From NCBI GenBank assembly GCA_003150175.1, contig QAKZ01000062.1, positions 1 through 21,297 of the forward strand: a DNA stretch of 21,297 bases. The letters are read 5' to 3'. The notes beneath the pieces are model-generated. The model was not told where the DNA came from, did no database searches, and was given only the letters and a program-made list of their open reading frames with translations. Below are positions 7,158-14,270 of this stretch, piece after piece. Both the position numbers and the translations under genes were made by a program. The stretch comes from Coriobacteriia bacterium (GTDB lineage Bacteria; Actinomycetota; Coriobacteriia; Coriobacteriales; Atopobiaceae). Position 1 is the stretch's first letter. Each line of letters starts with the position of its first letter.

Positions 7158-8116
7158 TGGACGCCTTCGTCACCTTCTTCACGAGCGCCGACGTCACGCT
7201 CTCCAACAAGCTGCTCGAGGTCGTCTACATCCTCATCGGCCTCGTCTGCATCTACACCGGCGTGCTCAACGCCAAGGACCCGACCAACGAGAAGCGCCCC
7301 GGTTCCGCCGCGTTCTGGTGCATCCTTGGCGTGCTGCTCGTCCTCGGCAAGTGGATCCCCGACTATATCGCGGGCGCCCTTCTCGTCGCCATGTGCATCC
7401 CGCCCATCGTCAAGCAGGTCGACAAGGGCAAGGAAGGCGCCCCCACGGTCGCCGAGATGGAGGGCAACTTCAAGAAGATCGGCATGAAGATCTTTGCCCC
7501 GTCGCTCGCCATCGGCGTCTTTGCGCTGATCTTCGCCCTCTTCACCAAGATCAGCTCGCTCGTCGGCCTCACCTTCGGCGTCGTCGTCGGCGGCATCCTG
7601 CTTATGGTGTTCTCGCGCGACAACAACCCGAAGGTGTTCATGAGCGACTGCCGCCGCATGCTCGATACCGTGGGCCCGCTCTCGATGCTCCCGACGCTGC
7701 TCGCCGGCCTGGGTGCGGTCTTCACCGCCGCGGGCGTGGGCGACGTCATCTCGCAGCTCGTCAGTGGCATCATCCCGGACGGCAACGTCGTCATAGGCAT
7801 CATCGTCTACGCCATCGGCATGGCCGTCTTCACGATGATCATGGGCAACGCCTACGGCGCCATCACCGTCATGACCGTCGGCATCGGCGCGCCGTTCGTG
7901 CTCTCGCTCGGCGCGGACCCGACCATCGTCGGCGCGCTCGCGCTCACCTGCGGCTTCTGCGGCACCCTCATGACGCCGATGGCCGCGAACTTCAACATCG
8001 TGCCCGTCGCCATCTTGGACATGAAGGACGAGTACGGCGTCATCAAGAAGCAGGTCCCGATCGCCCTCATCATGCTGGTCGTCCAGATCTGCTTCATGAT
8101 CTTCTTTGCCCTGTAA
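7157..8116 (+). CDS. DUF979 family membrane protein
   Basis: A 319-residue polytopic membrane protein, partner of DUF969. It begins with a helix at about 20-38 (LLEVVYILIGLVCIYTGVL), has a cytoplasmic-looking charged loop around 93-110, and then about six more membrane segments. Conserved-looking elements include GPLSMLPTLLAGLGAVF, GNAYGAITVMTVGIGAPF and CGFCGTLMTPMAANFN, the last resembling the re-entrant loops of ion-coupled transporters. The start overlaps the DUF969 stop by one base (TAATG). A 124-bp spacer with two GC hairpins separates it from pcp. The inferred role is transport of a substrate that pyroglutamyl peptidase then processes, or of its product; this is a context argument only. 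Confidence 0.88.
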   Translation: MDAFVTFFTSADVTLSNKLLEVVYILIGLVCIYTGVLNAKDPTNEKRPGSAAFWCILGVLLVLGKWIPDYIAGALLVAMCIPPIVKQVDKGKEGAPTVAEMEGNFKKIGMKIFAPSLAIGVFALIFALFTKISSLVGLTFGVVVGGILLMVFSRDNNPKVFMSDCRRMLDTVGPLSMLPTLLAGLGAVFTAAGVGDVISQLVSGIIPDGNVVIGIIVYAIGMAVFTMIMGNAYGAITVMTVGIGAPFVLSLGADPTIVGALALTCGFCGTLMTPMAANFNIVPVAILDMKDEYGVIKKQVPIALIMLVVQICFMIFFAL

Positions 8117-8143
8117 AGGGTAGAATCAAGCTCGTGCAGCCAA

Positions 8144-8205
8144 GGAGGCGTCGTTCCCAGGTGGGCGCGGCGCCTCCGCGCGTTTGCGAGCGCCCGCAGG
8201 GGCGC
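8144..8205 (+). promoter_or_regulatory. GC hairpins between DUF979 and pcp
   Basis: GGAGGCG (8144-8150) can pair with CGCCTCC (8171-8177), and GCGCCC (8190-8195) pairs with GGGCGC (8200-8205) around a GCAG tetraloop. The second is followed by GCCCTTCTTC, which is too C-rich for a good terminator. They may act as an attenuator or an RNA-processing site inside the operon. Confidence 0.4.
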
Positions 8206-8240
8206 GCCCTTCTTCACAACACTCGTAGAGAGGAATTGCC

Positions 8241-8891
8241 ATGAAGATCCTGGTCACCGGTTTCCAGCCGTTCGGCGGCGAGAAGGTCAACCCCGCCTAT
8301 GAGGCCGTCCGCCGCCTCCCGGCGCAGATCGCGGGCGCCGACATCGCTACCGTCGAGATCCCCGTCGTCTACAAGAAGGGCCCCGCCGCCGTCGAGGCCG
8401 CCATCGACGCCGAGAAGCCCGACATGGTGCTCTGCGTCGGCCAGGCCGGCGGCCGCGCCCAGATCACCCCCGAGTTCGTGGGCATCAACTACGCGAACTT
8501 CCGCATCCCCGACAACGAGGGCAACCAGCCCCTGGCCACCAAGCTCGAGGCCGACGGCCCCGACGCGTACTTTGCCACGCTGCCCGTCCAGGCCATGGCC
8601 GACGCTGCCCTCCAGCACGGCATTCCGGCCGGCGTGAGCTACACCGCGGGCACCTACTGCTGCAACGAGGTCCTCTACAGCCTCATGTACGCCCTCGACC
8701 ACCGTCACCCGGGCGTGCGAGGCGGCTTCGTGCACGTGCCCTACCTCGACTCCCAGGCCGCGAACCTCAAGGCCGGCACGCCGTCGATGAGCCTCGAGCG
8801 CATCGTCGAGGGGCTTAGCGCCATGGTCGCCGCGATGGTCGAGCACGAGGGTGAGGACATCGTCTCGGCCTCCGCCGGCTGCGAGCACTAG
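8241..8891 (+). CDS. pcp: Pyroglutamyl-peptidase I (pyrrolidone carboxyl peptidase)
   Basis: A 216-residue cytosolic cysteine peptidase of family C15 that removes N-terminal pyroglutamate from peptides. It starts with the family signature MKILVTGFQPFGG. The catalytic triad can be read as Glu78 (GQAGGRAQITPE), Cys141 (AGTYCCNEVLY, second Cys) and His165 (GGFVHVPYLD). Length and motif order are standard. AGAGGA is placed 6 nt before the ATG. It follows DUF979 after a 124-bp spacer on the same strand and precedes the GyrI-like gene by 9 bp. This gene is the basis for guessing that the DUF969/DUF979 pair handles pyroglutamyl compounds. Confidence 0.97.
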   Translation: MKILVTGFQPFGGEKVNPAYEAVRRLPAQIAGADIATVEIPVVYKKGPAAVEAAIDAEKPDMVLCVGQAGGRAQITPEFVGINYANFRIPDNEGNQPLATKLEADGPDAYFATLPVQAMADAALQHGIPAGVSYTAGTYCCNEVLYSLMYALDHRHPGVRGGFVHVPYLDSQAANLKAGTPSMSLERIVEGLSAMVAAMVEHEGEDIVSASAGCEH

Positions 8892-8900
8892 GGAACGCCT

Positions 8901-9428
8901 GTGGCGTCCAAGCTGAGCGTCGAGGTGGCGCCCCTCGAGCACGCGCGCGTGTTCAGGGGGCGCTCCCTTGTGACGGACGGGCAGAAGGTCTTCGAGGACG
9001 GGCCGAGGCTCGCCCGCGAGTTCGGCGGCGTCCGCAACGACATATCCGGGCGCGAGATGCCCGTGGTCTCCGCCGTCGTCGCGCACGACCCCGCCGAGGA
9101 GGGCGGACGCTTCCGCTACTTCATGGGCGACGAGGTGTGCCCGAGCGCGTCAAAGAGGCTCCAGGAGGGCTTTGAGGACCTTGTGCTGCCCGCGGGCACG
9201 CTGACCGCTGTGGTGCACGTGTCATTCCACCTGCAGGCCTTAGCGGCGCTCCACGTCGCCCGGGTGCGGCGAAGCTTCTATGAGGAATGGCTGCCCGGCA
9301 GCGGTTACGTGAGCGCGGCCGATGAGCTCGGCTTCCCGGACGTCGAGCTCTACCATTACCGCCGCCGGCGCTTCCGCCGCGCGAGGAAGATGGTCCTCGA
9401 CCTTCTCTTCGTCATCCGGAGGGCGTAA
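8901..9428 (+). CDS. GyrI-like / AraC-type effector-binding domain protein
   Basis: A stand-alone small-molecule-binding domain of 175 residues resembling the GyrI-like fold (the C-terminal ligand domain of Rob/BmrR-type regulators). Visible family features are RYFMGDEV (72-79), DLVLPAGT (93-100) and YEEWLPGSGY (127-136) followed by FPDVELY (145-151). There is no DNA-binding domain, so it is probably a ligand-binding or hydrolase-type solo protein rather than a regulator by itself. The start is GTG with GGGAA upstream, 9 bp after the pcp stop, which puts it in the same operon. The C-terminus is Arg-rich (YHYRRRRFRRARK). The ligand is unknown. Confidence 0.8.
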   Translation: MASKLSVEVAPLEHARVFRGRSLVTDGQKVFEDGPRLAREFGGVRNDISGREMPVVSAVVAHDPAEEGGRFRYFMGDEVCPSASKRLQEGFEDLVLPAGTLTAVVHVSFHLQALAALHVARVRRSFYEEWLPGSGYVSAADELGFPDVELYHYRRRRFRRARKMVLDLLFVIRRA

Positions 9429-9470
9429 AGGGGCGAGGTCGTAAAGCGGTAAGGCAGTAGCGGTAAACAA

Positions 9471-9523
9471 GGGGCGGGCACGGACTTCCGGCTTCATCCG
9501 GAGGCTCGTGCCCGCCCCTTTTG
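9471..9523. terminator. Bidirectional terminator between convergent operons
   Basis: GGGGCGGGCACG (9471-9482) pairs perfectly with CGTGCCCGCCCC (9507-9518). An inner stem, TCCGG/CCGGA, closes on CTTCAT. TTTT follows on the plus strand and a T-rich stretch (TTGTTTACC) on the minus strand. It sits between the plus-strand gene ending at 9428 and the minus-strand cupin. Confidence 0.92.
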
Positions 9524-9551
9524 CTAGGCGGCAGATGCCGTCGCGCCTCTC

Positions 9552-9893
9552 TTAGCCCAGGTGGTGCTCCGGGACGACGCAGAAGACCTCGACCGGCTCG
9601 GTCTCGCTGGCGTTGAACATCGCGTGGCTGTGGCCTTCGGGGCAGTAGTGAGCGTTGCCGGCGCCCACGACCTCGTCGACGCCGTCGTAGTTGAAGCGCG
9701 CGGCGCCGCTGATCACGTAGATGATCTCGGCGTTCTTCTCGTGCAGGTGGTAGCCGGACGAGCAGCCGGGCTCCACGCGCCCGCGGATGATCTTGCACTT
9801 GCCGTCGTCGTGCATCTTTGCGTCGAAGCGGCCGTCGCCGCCCTTGAAGTTGGGGATAGAGGCGAACTCCTCGTGATCGAAATCAATGACCAT
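9552..9893 (-). CDS. Small cupin-domain protein
   Basis: A 113-residue single-domain cupin. Cupin motif 1 is GYHLHEKNAEIIYVISG, with His49, His51 and Glu56 as likely metal ligands; motif 2 is YCPEGHSHAMFN, with His88 or His90 and Asn94. Such proteins bind a divalent metal and often act as small isomerases, dioxygenases or sugar- or acid-binding proteins; the specific reaction cannot be told. AAGGAAG precedes the ATG. It lies downstream of gltX on the same strand, but a 37-bp perfect palindrome separates them, so it may be transcribed on its own. It terminates at the two-way terminator. Confidence 0.9.
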   Translation of the reverse strand: MVIDFDHEEFASIPNFKGGDGRFDAKMHDDGKCKIIRGRVEPGCSSGYHLHEKNAEIIYVISGAARFNYDGVDEVVGAGNAHYCPEGHSHAMFNASETEPVEVFCVVPEHHLG

Positions 9894-9914
9894 CGCTTAG
9901 CTTCCTTTCTTGGA

Positions 9915-9951
9915 AAAATGACGAAAAGGGACAGTCCCTTTTCGTCATTTT
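9915..9951. repeat. 37-bp perfect palindrome with GGGACAGTCCC core
   Basis: Both arms (18 bp, beginning AAAATGACGAAAAGGGAC) are perfectly complementary around a single central A at 9933. It starts 4 bp after the gltX stop on the minus strand, and the minus-strand arm ends in a run of T residues, so it can act as a terminator for gltX and, by symmetry, on the other strand. I recall similar A-run/GGGACAGTCCC palindromes as dispersed repeats in gut Gram-positives; that needs a search. Confidence 0.85.
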
Positions 9952-9955
9952 CGGT

Positions 9956-11440
9956 CTACAGTGCGAGCGAGCGGGCGCGGTCGATGCGCGCGAGGCAGTC
10001 GTCGCGGCCGATGAGCGCCATGGTCTCGCCCAGGGGCGGAGAGACCATGTTTCCGCACTCGGCCACGCGCACGGCTTGGAAGACCAGGCGCTTCTTGAGG
10101 TCGAGGGCCTCGGGCAGCGGCTCGAGCGCGGCGTCGACGGCCTCGGCGGTCCAGCCGTCGACCGGGATCGCCGCAAGCGCCTCGCGGGCGGCGTTGAGCA
10201 CGGCGCCCATGCCCTCCTTGGCGAGGCCCTTGGCCACGGACTTCTCGTCGTACTCGAGAGTGCTCGCCGTCGCGAAGACGGCCGCGGCGACGGCCGCGGC
10301 GTCGACCGGGAACTTGGTACGGGGCTTCACGATGGCCGCGAGCGCGTCGATCCATGCCTCGTCGTATTCGACGCCGCCGGGGATGAGGCCTGCCTCGTGG
10401 AGCTCGGGGACCATGATCTTATCGGCGAACTCGGAGTCGGACATGGAGCGGATGTACTCCGCCTGGATCCAGTCGAGCTTCTTCGGGTCGAAGGTCGCGG
10501 GGTTCTTGGACACGTGGTCGAGGCTGAACTTTGAGGCCAGGACGTCGCGCGGGACGATGGTCGTCTCGCCGTCGAGGGACCAGCCAAGAAGCGCGAGGTA
10601 GTTGACGAAGGCGTCGGAGAGGTAACCTGCGTCGCGGTACTCCTCGACGTTGGTCGCGCCGTGGCGCTTCGAGAGCTTCTTTCCGTCGGCGCCCAAGATC
10701 ATCGAGATGTGCGCGAATTCGGGCACAGGCGCGCCCAGGGCCTCGTAGACCATGACCTGGCGCGGGGTGTTCGAGAGGTGGTCATCGCCGCGGATGACGT
10801 GGGTGATGCCCATCATCGCGTCGTCGACGACGGTCGCGAAGTTGTAGGTCGGGGTGCCGTCGGAGCGGAAGATGACGAAGTCGTCGAGCTCCTTCGCGTT
10901 GAAGGTCACGTCGCCGTGGACCGCGTCGTGGACGACGACGTCGCCGCGGTCGAGGGGCACCTTGATGCGCAGGACGTAGGGCTCGCCCGCGTCGATGCGG
11001 CGCTTCGCCTCGGCGGGGTCGAGGCCGCGGCAGCGGCGCTGGTAGCCCTGGAAGGGGTCTTTGCGCTCTTGGGCGGCCTTCTTGTCCGCGGCGAGCTGCT
11101 CGGGGGTGCAGAAGCAGGGGTATGCCTTGCCCTCGTCCCAGAGCTTCTGGGCGGCCTGGCGGTACAGGTCGAGGCGGTCGGTCTGCTTGTAGGGGCCGAA
11201 GTCGCCGCCGACTTCGGGGCCCTCGTCCCAGTCGAGGCCCAGCCAGCGCATGGCGCGCAGGATGATCTGGGTGTTCTCCTCGGTGGAGCGGGTGGGGTCG
11301 GTGTCGTCGATGCGCAGGATGAAGGTGCCGTGGTTGGCGCGGGCGAACGCCCAGTTGTAGATGGCCGTGCGCGCGCCGCCGACGTGAAGCTTGCCGGTGG
11401 GGGAGGGCGCGAAGCGGACGCGGACTTGCTTGTCTGACAT
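9956..11440 (-). CDS. gltX: Glutamate-tRNA ligase
   Basis: Class I aminoacyl-tRNA synthetase that charges tRNA-Glu with glutamate, in the cytoplasm; 494 residues, normal for bacteria. The HIGH-type motif is PSPTGKLHVGG (12-22) and the KMSKS-type motif is KLSKR (255-259). A zinc-type cluster is suggested by YPCFCTPEQL (Cys109, Cys111) and YQRRC (Cys137). The anticodon-binding domain occupies roughly the last 170 residues. GAGGAG stands just ahead of the ATG. The gene is followed directly by the palindrome at 9915-9951, probably its terminator. Whether it also charges tRNA-Gln (non-discriminating) cannot be decided here. Confidence 0.98.
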   Translation of the reverse strand: MSDKQVRVRFAPSPTGKLHVGGARTAIYNWAFARANHGTFILRIDDTDPTRSTEENTQIILRAMRWLGLDWDEGPEVGGDFGPYKQTDRLDLYRQAAQKLWDEGKAYPCFCTPEQLAADKKAAQERKDPFQGYQRRCRGLDPAEAKRRIDAGEPYVLRIKVPLDRGDVVVHDAVHGDVTFNAKELDDFVIFRSDGTPTYNFATVVDDAMMGITHVIRGDDHLSNTPRQVMVYEALGAPVPEFAHISMILGADGKKLSKRHGATNVEEYRDAGYLSDAFVNYLALLGWSLDGETTIVPRDVLASKFSLDHVSKNPATFDPKKLDWIQAEYIRSMSDSEFADKIMVPELHEAGLIPGGVEYDEAWIDALAAIVKPRTKFPVDAAAVAAAVFATASTLEYDEKSVAKGLAKEGMGAVLNAAREALAAIPVDGWTAEAVDAALEPLPEALDLKKRLVFQAVRVAECGNMVSPPLGETMALIGRDDCLARIDRARSLAL

Positions 11441-11482
11441 GGGATCTCCTCAGGTCAGTGGTGCTGATTCACATACGCTATA

Positions 11483-11488
11483 AGTATA
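11483..11488 (-). promoter_or_regulatory. Possible -10 element of the gltX promoter
   Basis: On the minus strand TATACT lies in a short AT-rich island about 45 bp upstream of the gltX start. No good -35 hexamer is seen at 16-18 bp, where the sequence is G-rich. Confidence 0.35.
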
Positions 11489-11540
11489 CGGCCAGAATCC
11501 CCCGCCCTCGCCCGACATCTGGTGTCACCCAGTGTTTGGC

Positions 11541-12590
11541 TTAGGCTGTCTGGGCGCGGCGGAGGAAAGCGAGGGCGTTGCGATAGCAGAGCTTCTCGGT
11601 GATCTCGCGGCCAAAGCGGGCGACGAGCGCAGCTTGGAAAGAAGGCATCTTGTCCGCGCCGTCGAGGATGGCGGGCACGCTCGCCCCGTCGAGGTCGCCG
11701 CCGAGCGCGACCGCGTCCTCTCCGCCGAGGTCGAGCCAATGCTCGATGTGGGCCGCCACCTGCTCGAACGTGACGCCGGCGGCCTTCGGGCCCCAAGCGC
11801 CCTCGGCGATGAAGCCGGAGCAGTAGTTGAGCCCCGCGACCCCTCCCGCGTTCATGATCGCGCGGAACTGGTCGTCGGTGAGGTTGCGCGGGTGCCCGCA
11901 GACGGCGCGCGAGTTCGAGTGGGAGGCGCACAAGGGACGCGTGGCGTGGGCGAGGGCGTCGGTCGTGCACTCGTCGTTCAGGTGGCTCACGTCGAGCGCG
12001 ACGCGCGAGCGCTCCATGAGCCCGAGCACCTCGGCGCCCTTCTTGCTCAGGTGCTCGTGCGAGTCGTGGCCGCTCGCGAGGGGGCCGGCCGCGTTCCAGC
12101 TGAGGGATGCCATGACGAGGCCGTCCGCGGCGAGCTGCTCGACGAGCCCGGGGTCCGCGGCAAAGAGGCGCGCGTTCTCGATCGTGCGGATGGCCGCGAC
12201 GTCGCCCCCTTCGAGCGCGCCCGCGATTTCGTCGGCCGTGCGCACAGCTTTGACCTGCGGGTTTCTTGCCAGTTGATCGCGCATATAAGCCGAGACGTGC
12301 GCCTCGAAGGTTATTGCCTGCTCGGGCGAGAGCTCGTCGGGGACAAAGCACGCGAAGCACTGCGCCCAAGGCGTGGGGCCGATCTTCTCGAGCGAGATGT
12401 GGCAATGGCTGTGCGCGAGGTCGCGGCAGCCGGCGGGGTCTGCCTCGTCGCCGGGCCCGTAGAAGTCATGGCCGTAAGCCGCGCGCAACTCGGCGGGGAG
12501 GCTCTGCCACGCGATGCGGTCGGCAGTGTCGCAATGCAGGTCGAGCACGGGGACGGGCGCGGTGCGGGTATCGGTGTCGGCTGGCGTCAT
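11541..12590 (-). CDS. Membrane dipeptidase family protein (peptidase M19)
   Basis: A zinc dipeptidase of the M19 (renal dipeptidase-like) family, 349 residues, with no signal peptide, so probably cytosolic. Metal ligands are visible as VLDLHCDT (His19, Asp21), the bridging Glu138 in RTIENA, and His203 in DVSHLND and His224 in CASHSNSRA. The RNLTDDQ segment (235-241) and a late GGDLDG (family lGSDfDG) complete the signature. It hydrolyses dipeptides, including those with D-residues in some relatives. AAGGAG lies 6 nt before the ATG. It is monocistronic or leads the minus-strand group towards gltX, with a 100-bp gap. It fits the peptide-use theme of the window. Confidence 0.94.
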   Translation of the reverse strand: MTPADTDTRTAPVPVLDLHCDTADRIAWQSLPAELRAAYGHDFYGPGDEADPAGCRDLAHSHCHISLEKIGPTPWAQCFACFVPDELSPEQAITFEAHVSAYMRDQLARNPQVKAVRTADEIAGALEGGDVAAIRTIENARLFAADPGLVEQLAADGLVMASLSWNAAGPLASGHDSHEHLSKKGAEVLGLMERSRVALDVSHLNDECTTDALAHATRPLCASHSNSRAVCGHPRNLTDDQFRAIMNAGGVAGLNYCSGFIAEGAWGPKAAGVTFEQVAAHIEHWLDLGGEDAVALGGDLDGASVPAILDGADKMPSFQAALVARFGREITEKLCYRNALAFLRRAQTA

Positions 12591-12614
12591 GTCTTCTCCT
12601 TAGGACGAGTTGGG

Positions 12615-12644
12615 ATTATCGTAGCTCTACTCGCTCGTAGGCAA
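12615..12644 (-). promoter_or_regulatory. Probable dipeptidase promoter
   Basis: On the minus strand TTGCCT (12639-12644) and GATAAT (12615-12620) are 18 bp apart, and GATAAT lies about 25 bp upstream of the dipeptidase ATG. Both hexamers are fair matches to the housekeeping sigma consensus. Confidence 0.55.
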
Positions 12645-12698
12645 AAAGGGCGTGACGTCTGTTTGCATCTGCCTCGCGTGCGGGCCCCGTGCGTGAGG

Positions 12699-12980
12699 CT
12701 CGCGCGCGGGAATCCCCGACCGTCGGTAAAGTCGCACGGGAATCCGGGAGCGTCGGTACCGATGGCTCGCATTTCCGGTGTGCTCTTTACCGACGGTCGA
12801 GGATTCTGGTGAGAAATGCCCTATTTGGAACGCTGACGCACCGGAATCCGGGAGTGTCGGTACCGAAGGTCCGGTGTTTTGGGGATCGTGCTACCGATGG
12901 TCGGGGATTCCGGTGAGCGCTTTACCGACCCTCCCGGTTTTCCGTGCAGGATTACCGACCCTCCCGCCTTCTCGTGACGA
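12699..12980. repeat. Family B repeat cluster, left copy (nine units)
   Basis: The unit is about 31 bp, with consensus CACCGGAATCCGGGA then SCGTCGGTA. Forward cores TCGGTA start at 12723, 12753 and 12857; reverse cores TACCGA start at 12757, 12788, 12861, 12892, 12923 and 12953. Forward and reverse units meet at GTCGGTACCGA dyads (12753-12762 and 12857-12866). The block 12702-12813 can fold into a roughly 50-bp-arm hairpin of two forward and two reverse units. Read on the minus strand, the order and spacings equal those of the right cluster. Confidence 0.9.
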
Positions 12981-13023
12981 CCTGATCAAGCACCTACCTC
13001 CCGCTCTCCCGTTGCGTTTTGCG

Positions 13024-14055
13024 TTATCGAAGTTCTTCTCGGCTGGTCCACGCGCGCACGTCTACCGAGCTGAGGCGCGCCCACAGCTCCTCCCTTGCCG
13101 AGCGCTCCTTCTTTGCCCGCGCTCGCCCGATCCTGCGCGCCGGCAGGCCGGCTGCCTCGCGGACGCTTCTCATCAAGCCGTCCATATAGTCGATGTCGGC
13201 GAACTGGTCCTTGAAGATCTCGAACGGAATATATCCGGCTGCCAGCAGCTCGTTTCTTCTGATCGCGTCGTTTTTGATGGCGTCTGCCGAGGTGTGCCAC
13301 TCGCTGCCCATGTAATCGATGCATGCTCCGCGTACGCTAGTATCCTTGTGGACGGGACTCACCAAAAGGTCCGGTTTTCGCTTCTTCGTCGCCGGCACGG
13401 CACCGGCGAGCTCAGCGAGCTCGACTTCATCGTTGAGGATCGCGCCGGCGAGTCCGTAACCTCCGCGCGCGAACCTGGCCGTGGCGCGCAGATAGAGCTG
13501 CGCCTCTGGTGGAGAGGCGGCGCGGACGGGCGCCATTCCTATGAGCCGCTCGAGCTTCGCCGACCACATGGGCCTGCCCGCCGCATTGAGGAACGCCCGG
13601 TATCCCTCGGGCGTCGCCATGGGGGTATCGCGCTGGACCAGTCCTTGTTTCTCCCCGTTCGCGACGCTGTAGAGCCCCATGAGCTCGGCGAGCAACATGA
13701 GCATTTCCACCTCCGTGAGCTTAGAGATCACAAGTAGAGGCAAAAAGAGGGGAGACACGCACCTGATCCCGGGCGCGAGCTGAACGAGCGCGCCGGGAGG
13801 AACCGTGCCGGAGTATACGTGGGGTCGCGTGCCCGCGCAGGCGTGCGTGCCCTTCTTGCTCGAGATGAGCAGCCCGAGATCGCCTTCGATTCCGGCGAGT
13901 TGTCCGCATGTTTTGTGGGCTTCTTTCAGCTCCGCGGGCGAAGGCAAGTGGGCGGGGAGCGCTGATGGGCAGAGCTCCGCTGTGGCCAGGTATCGGGGGA
14001 AATAGGGTTGGCGAATGACCTGGAGCGCAGCTATATGTGAGATCACGATGTCCAT
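13024..14055 (-). CDS. Orphan DUF559-like (PD-(D/E)XK superfamily) protein between family B clusters
   Basis: 343 residues from the ATG at 14055; an in-frame TTG at 14073 would add six. The function is unknown. The middle domain has the layout of the gene at 4978-6093 (SHIAALQVI, then APGIRCVSPLFLPLLVISKL). The C-terminal part resembles a nuclease fold: SPPEAQLYL with Glu184, KKRKPDLLV with Asp229, and ACIDYMGSEWH with Asp247 and His254, then IKNDAIRRNELLAAGY. In relatives I recall the third motif as VEYDS...H, so here Glu is replaced by Asp and the second Asp by Met; activity is uncertain. The N-terminal winged-helix part is missing or shortened, and the C-terminus is basic and charged. The gene stands alone, with an AT-rich promoter and repeat clusters on both sides. 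Confidence 0.68.
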   Translation of the reverse strand: MDIVISHIAALQVIRQPYFPRYLATAELCPSALPAHLPSPAELKEAHKTCGQLAGIEGDLGLLISSKKGTHACAGTRPHVYSGTVPPGALVQLAPGIRCVSPLFLPLLVISKLTEVEMLMLLAELMGLYSVANGEKQGLVQRDTPMATPEGYRAFLNAAGRPMWSAKLERLIGMAPVRAASPPEAQLYLRATARFARGGYGLAGAILNDEVELAELAGAVPATKKRKPDLLVSPVHKDTSVRGACIDYMGSEWHTSADAIKNDAIRRNELLAAGYIPFEIFKDQFADIDYMDGLMRSVREAAGLPARRIGRARAKKERSAREELWARLSSVDVRAWTSREELR

Positions 14056-14110
14056 TGCCCGACTGTAGCGCAAGCGCAGCTCTTCGGTGGCTAAAAATAT
14101 AAAAGAATAA

Positions 14111-14138
14111 ATTGTATCTTACCGGTATCTTGCGGCAA
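14111..14138 (-). promoter_or_regulatory. Probable promoter of the second nuclease-like gene
   Basis: On the minus strand TTGCCG (14133-14138) and TACAAT (14111-14116) are 16 bp apart in the most AT-rich stretch of the region, about 55 bp upstream of the ATG. The promoter overlaps the 11-bp tandem repeats. Confidence 0.55.
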
Positions 14139-14157
14139 TCTGACGCGTATCTTGCAT
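14114..14157. repeat. Four 11-bp tandem repeats over the promoter
   Basis: The units are GTATCTTACCG (14114), GTATCTTGCGG (14125), CAATCTGACGC (14136, degenerate) and GTATCTTGCAT (14147). The 11-bp period places each copy on nearly the same face of the helix, as in cooperative operator arrays. A single GTATCTTGCCA also occurs at 6116, 23 bp upstream of the other nuclease-like gene, in the same orientation relative to the gene. Confidence 0.75.
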
Positions 14158-14270
14158 GAGTTTTCAACAATGAGAAAAGCGTCCAGCTCAAGGGGTACGT
14201 CTGGACTTTATGGATTGCGGTGGAAGAAACCGAAAAAGAGCTGTGCCGGGATCTTGGGGCGGCTGTAGGG

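Larger units (their letters stand above)
12591..13023. other. Intergenic region: dipeptidase promoter and left family B cluster
   Basis: There is no supportable gene in these 433 bp. The first 55 bp hold the dipeptidase promoter. From about 12699 to 12980 the sequence is almost entirely family B repeat units. A plus-strand open frame that starts in the repeats and continues across the next gene is a shadow. Confidence 0.75.

Noticed and set aside
11490..11525. A stray family B unit upstream of gltX (CCAGAATCC ... TCTGGTG)
   Set aside because: It lacks the TCGGTA core and the 31-bp spacing; the resemblance is limited to a few bases.
12699..12980. CRISPR-like array with a 31-bp period
   Set aside because: Units occur in both orientations, meet at dyads, lack unique spacers of constant length, and no cas genes are near. 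It is a palindromic repeat cluster instead.
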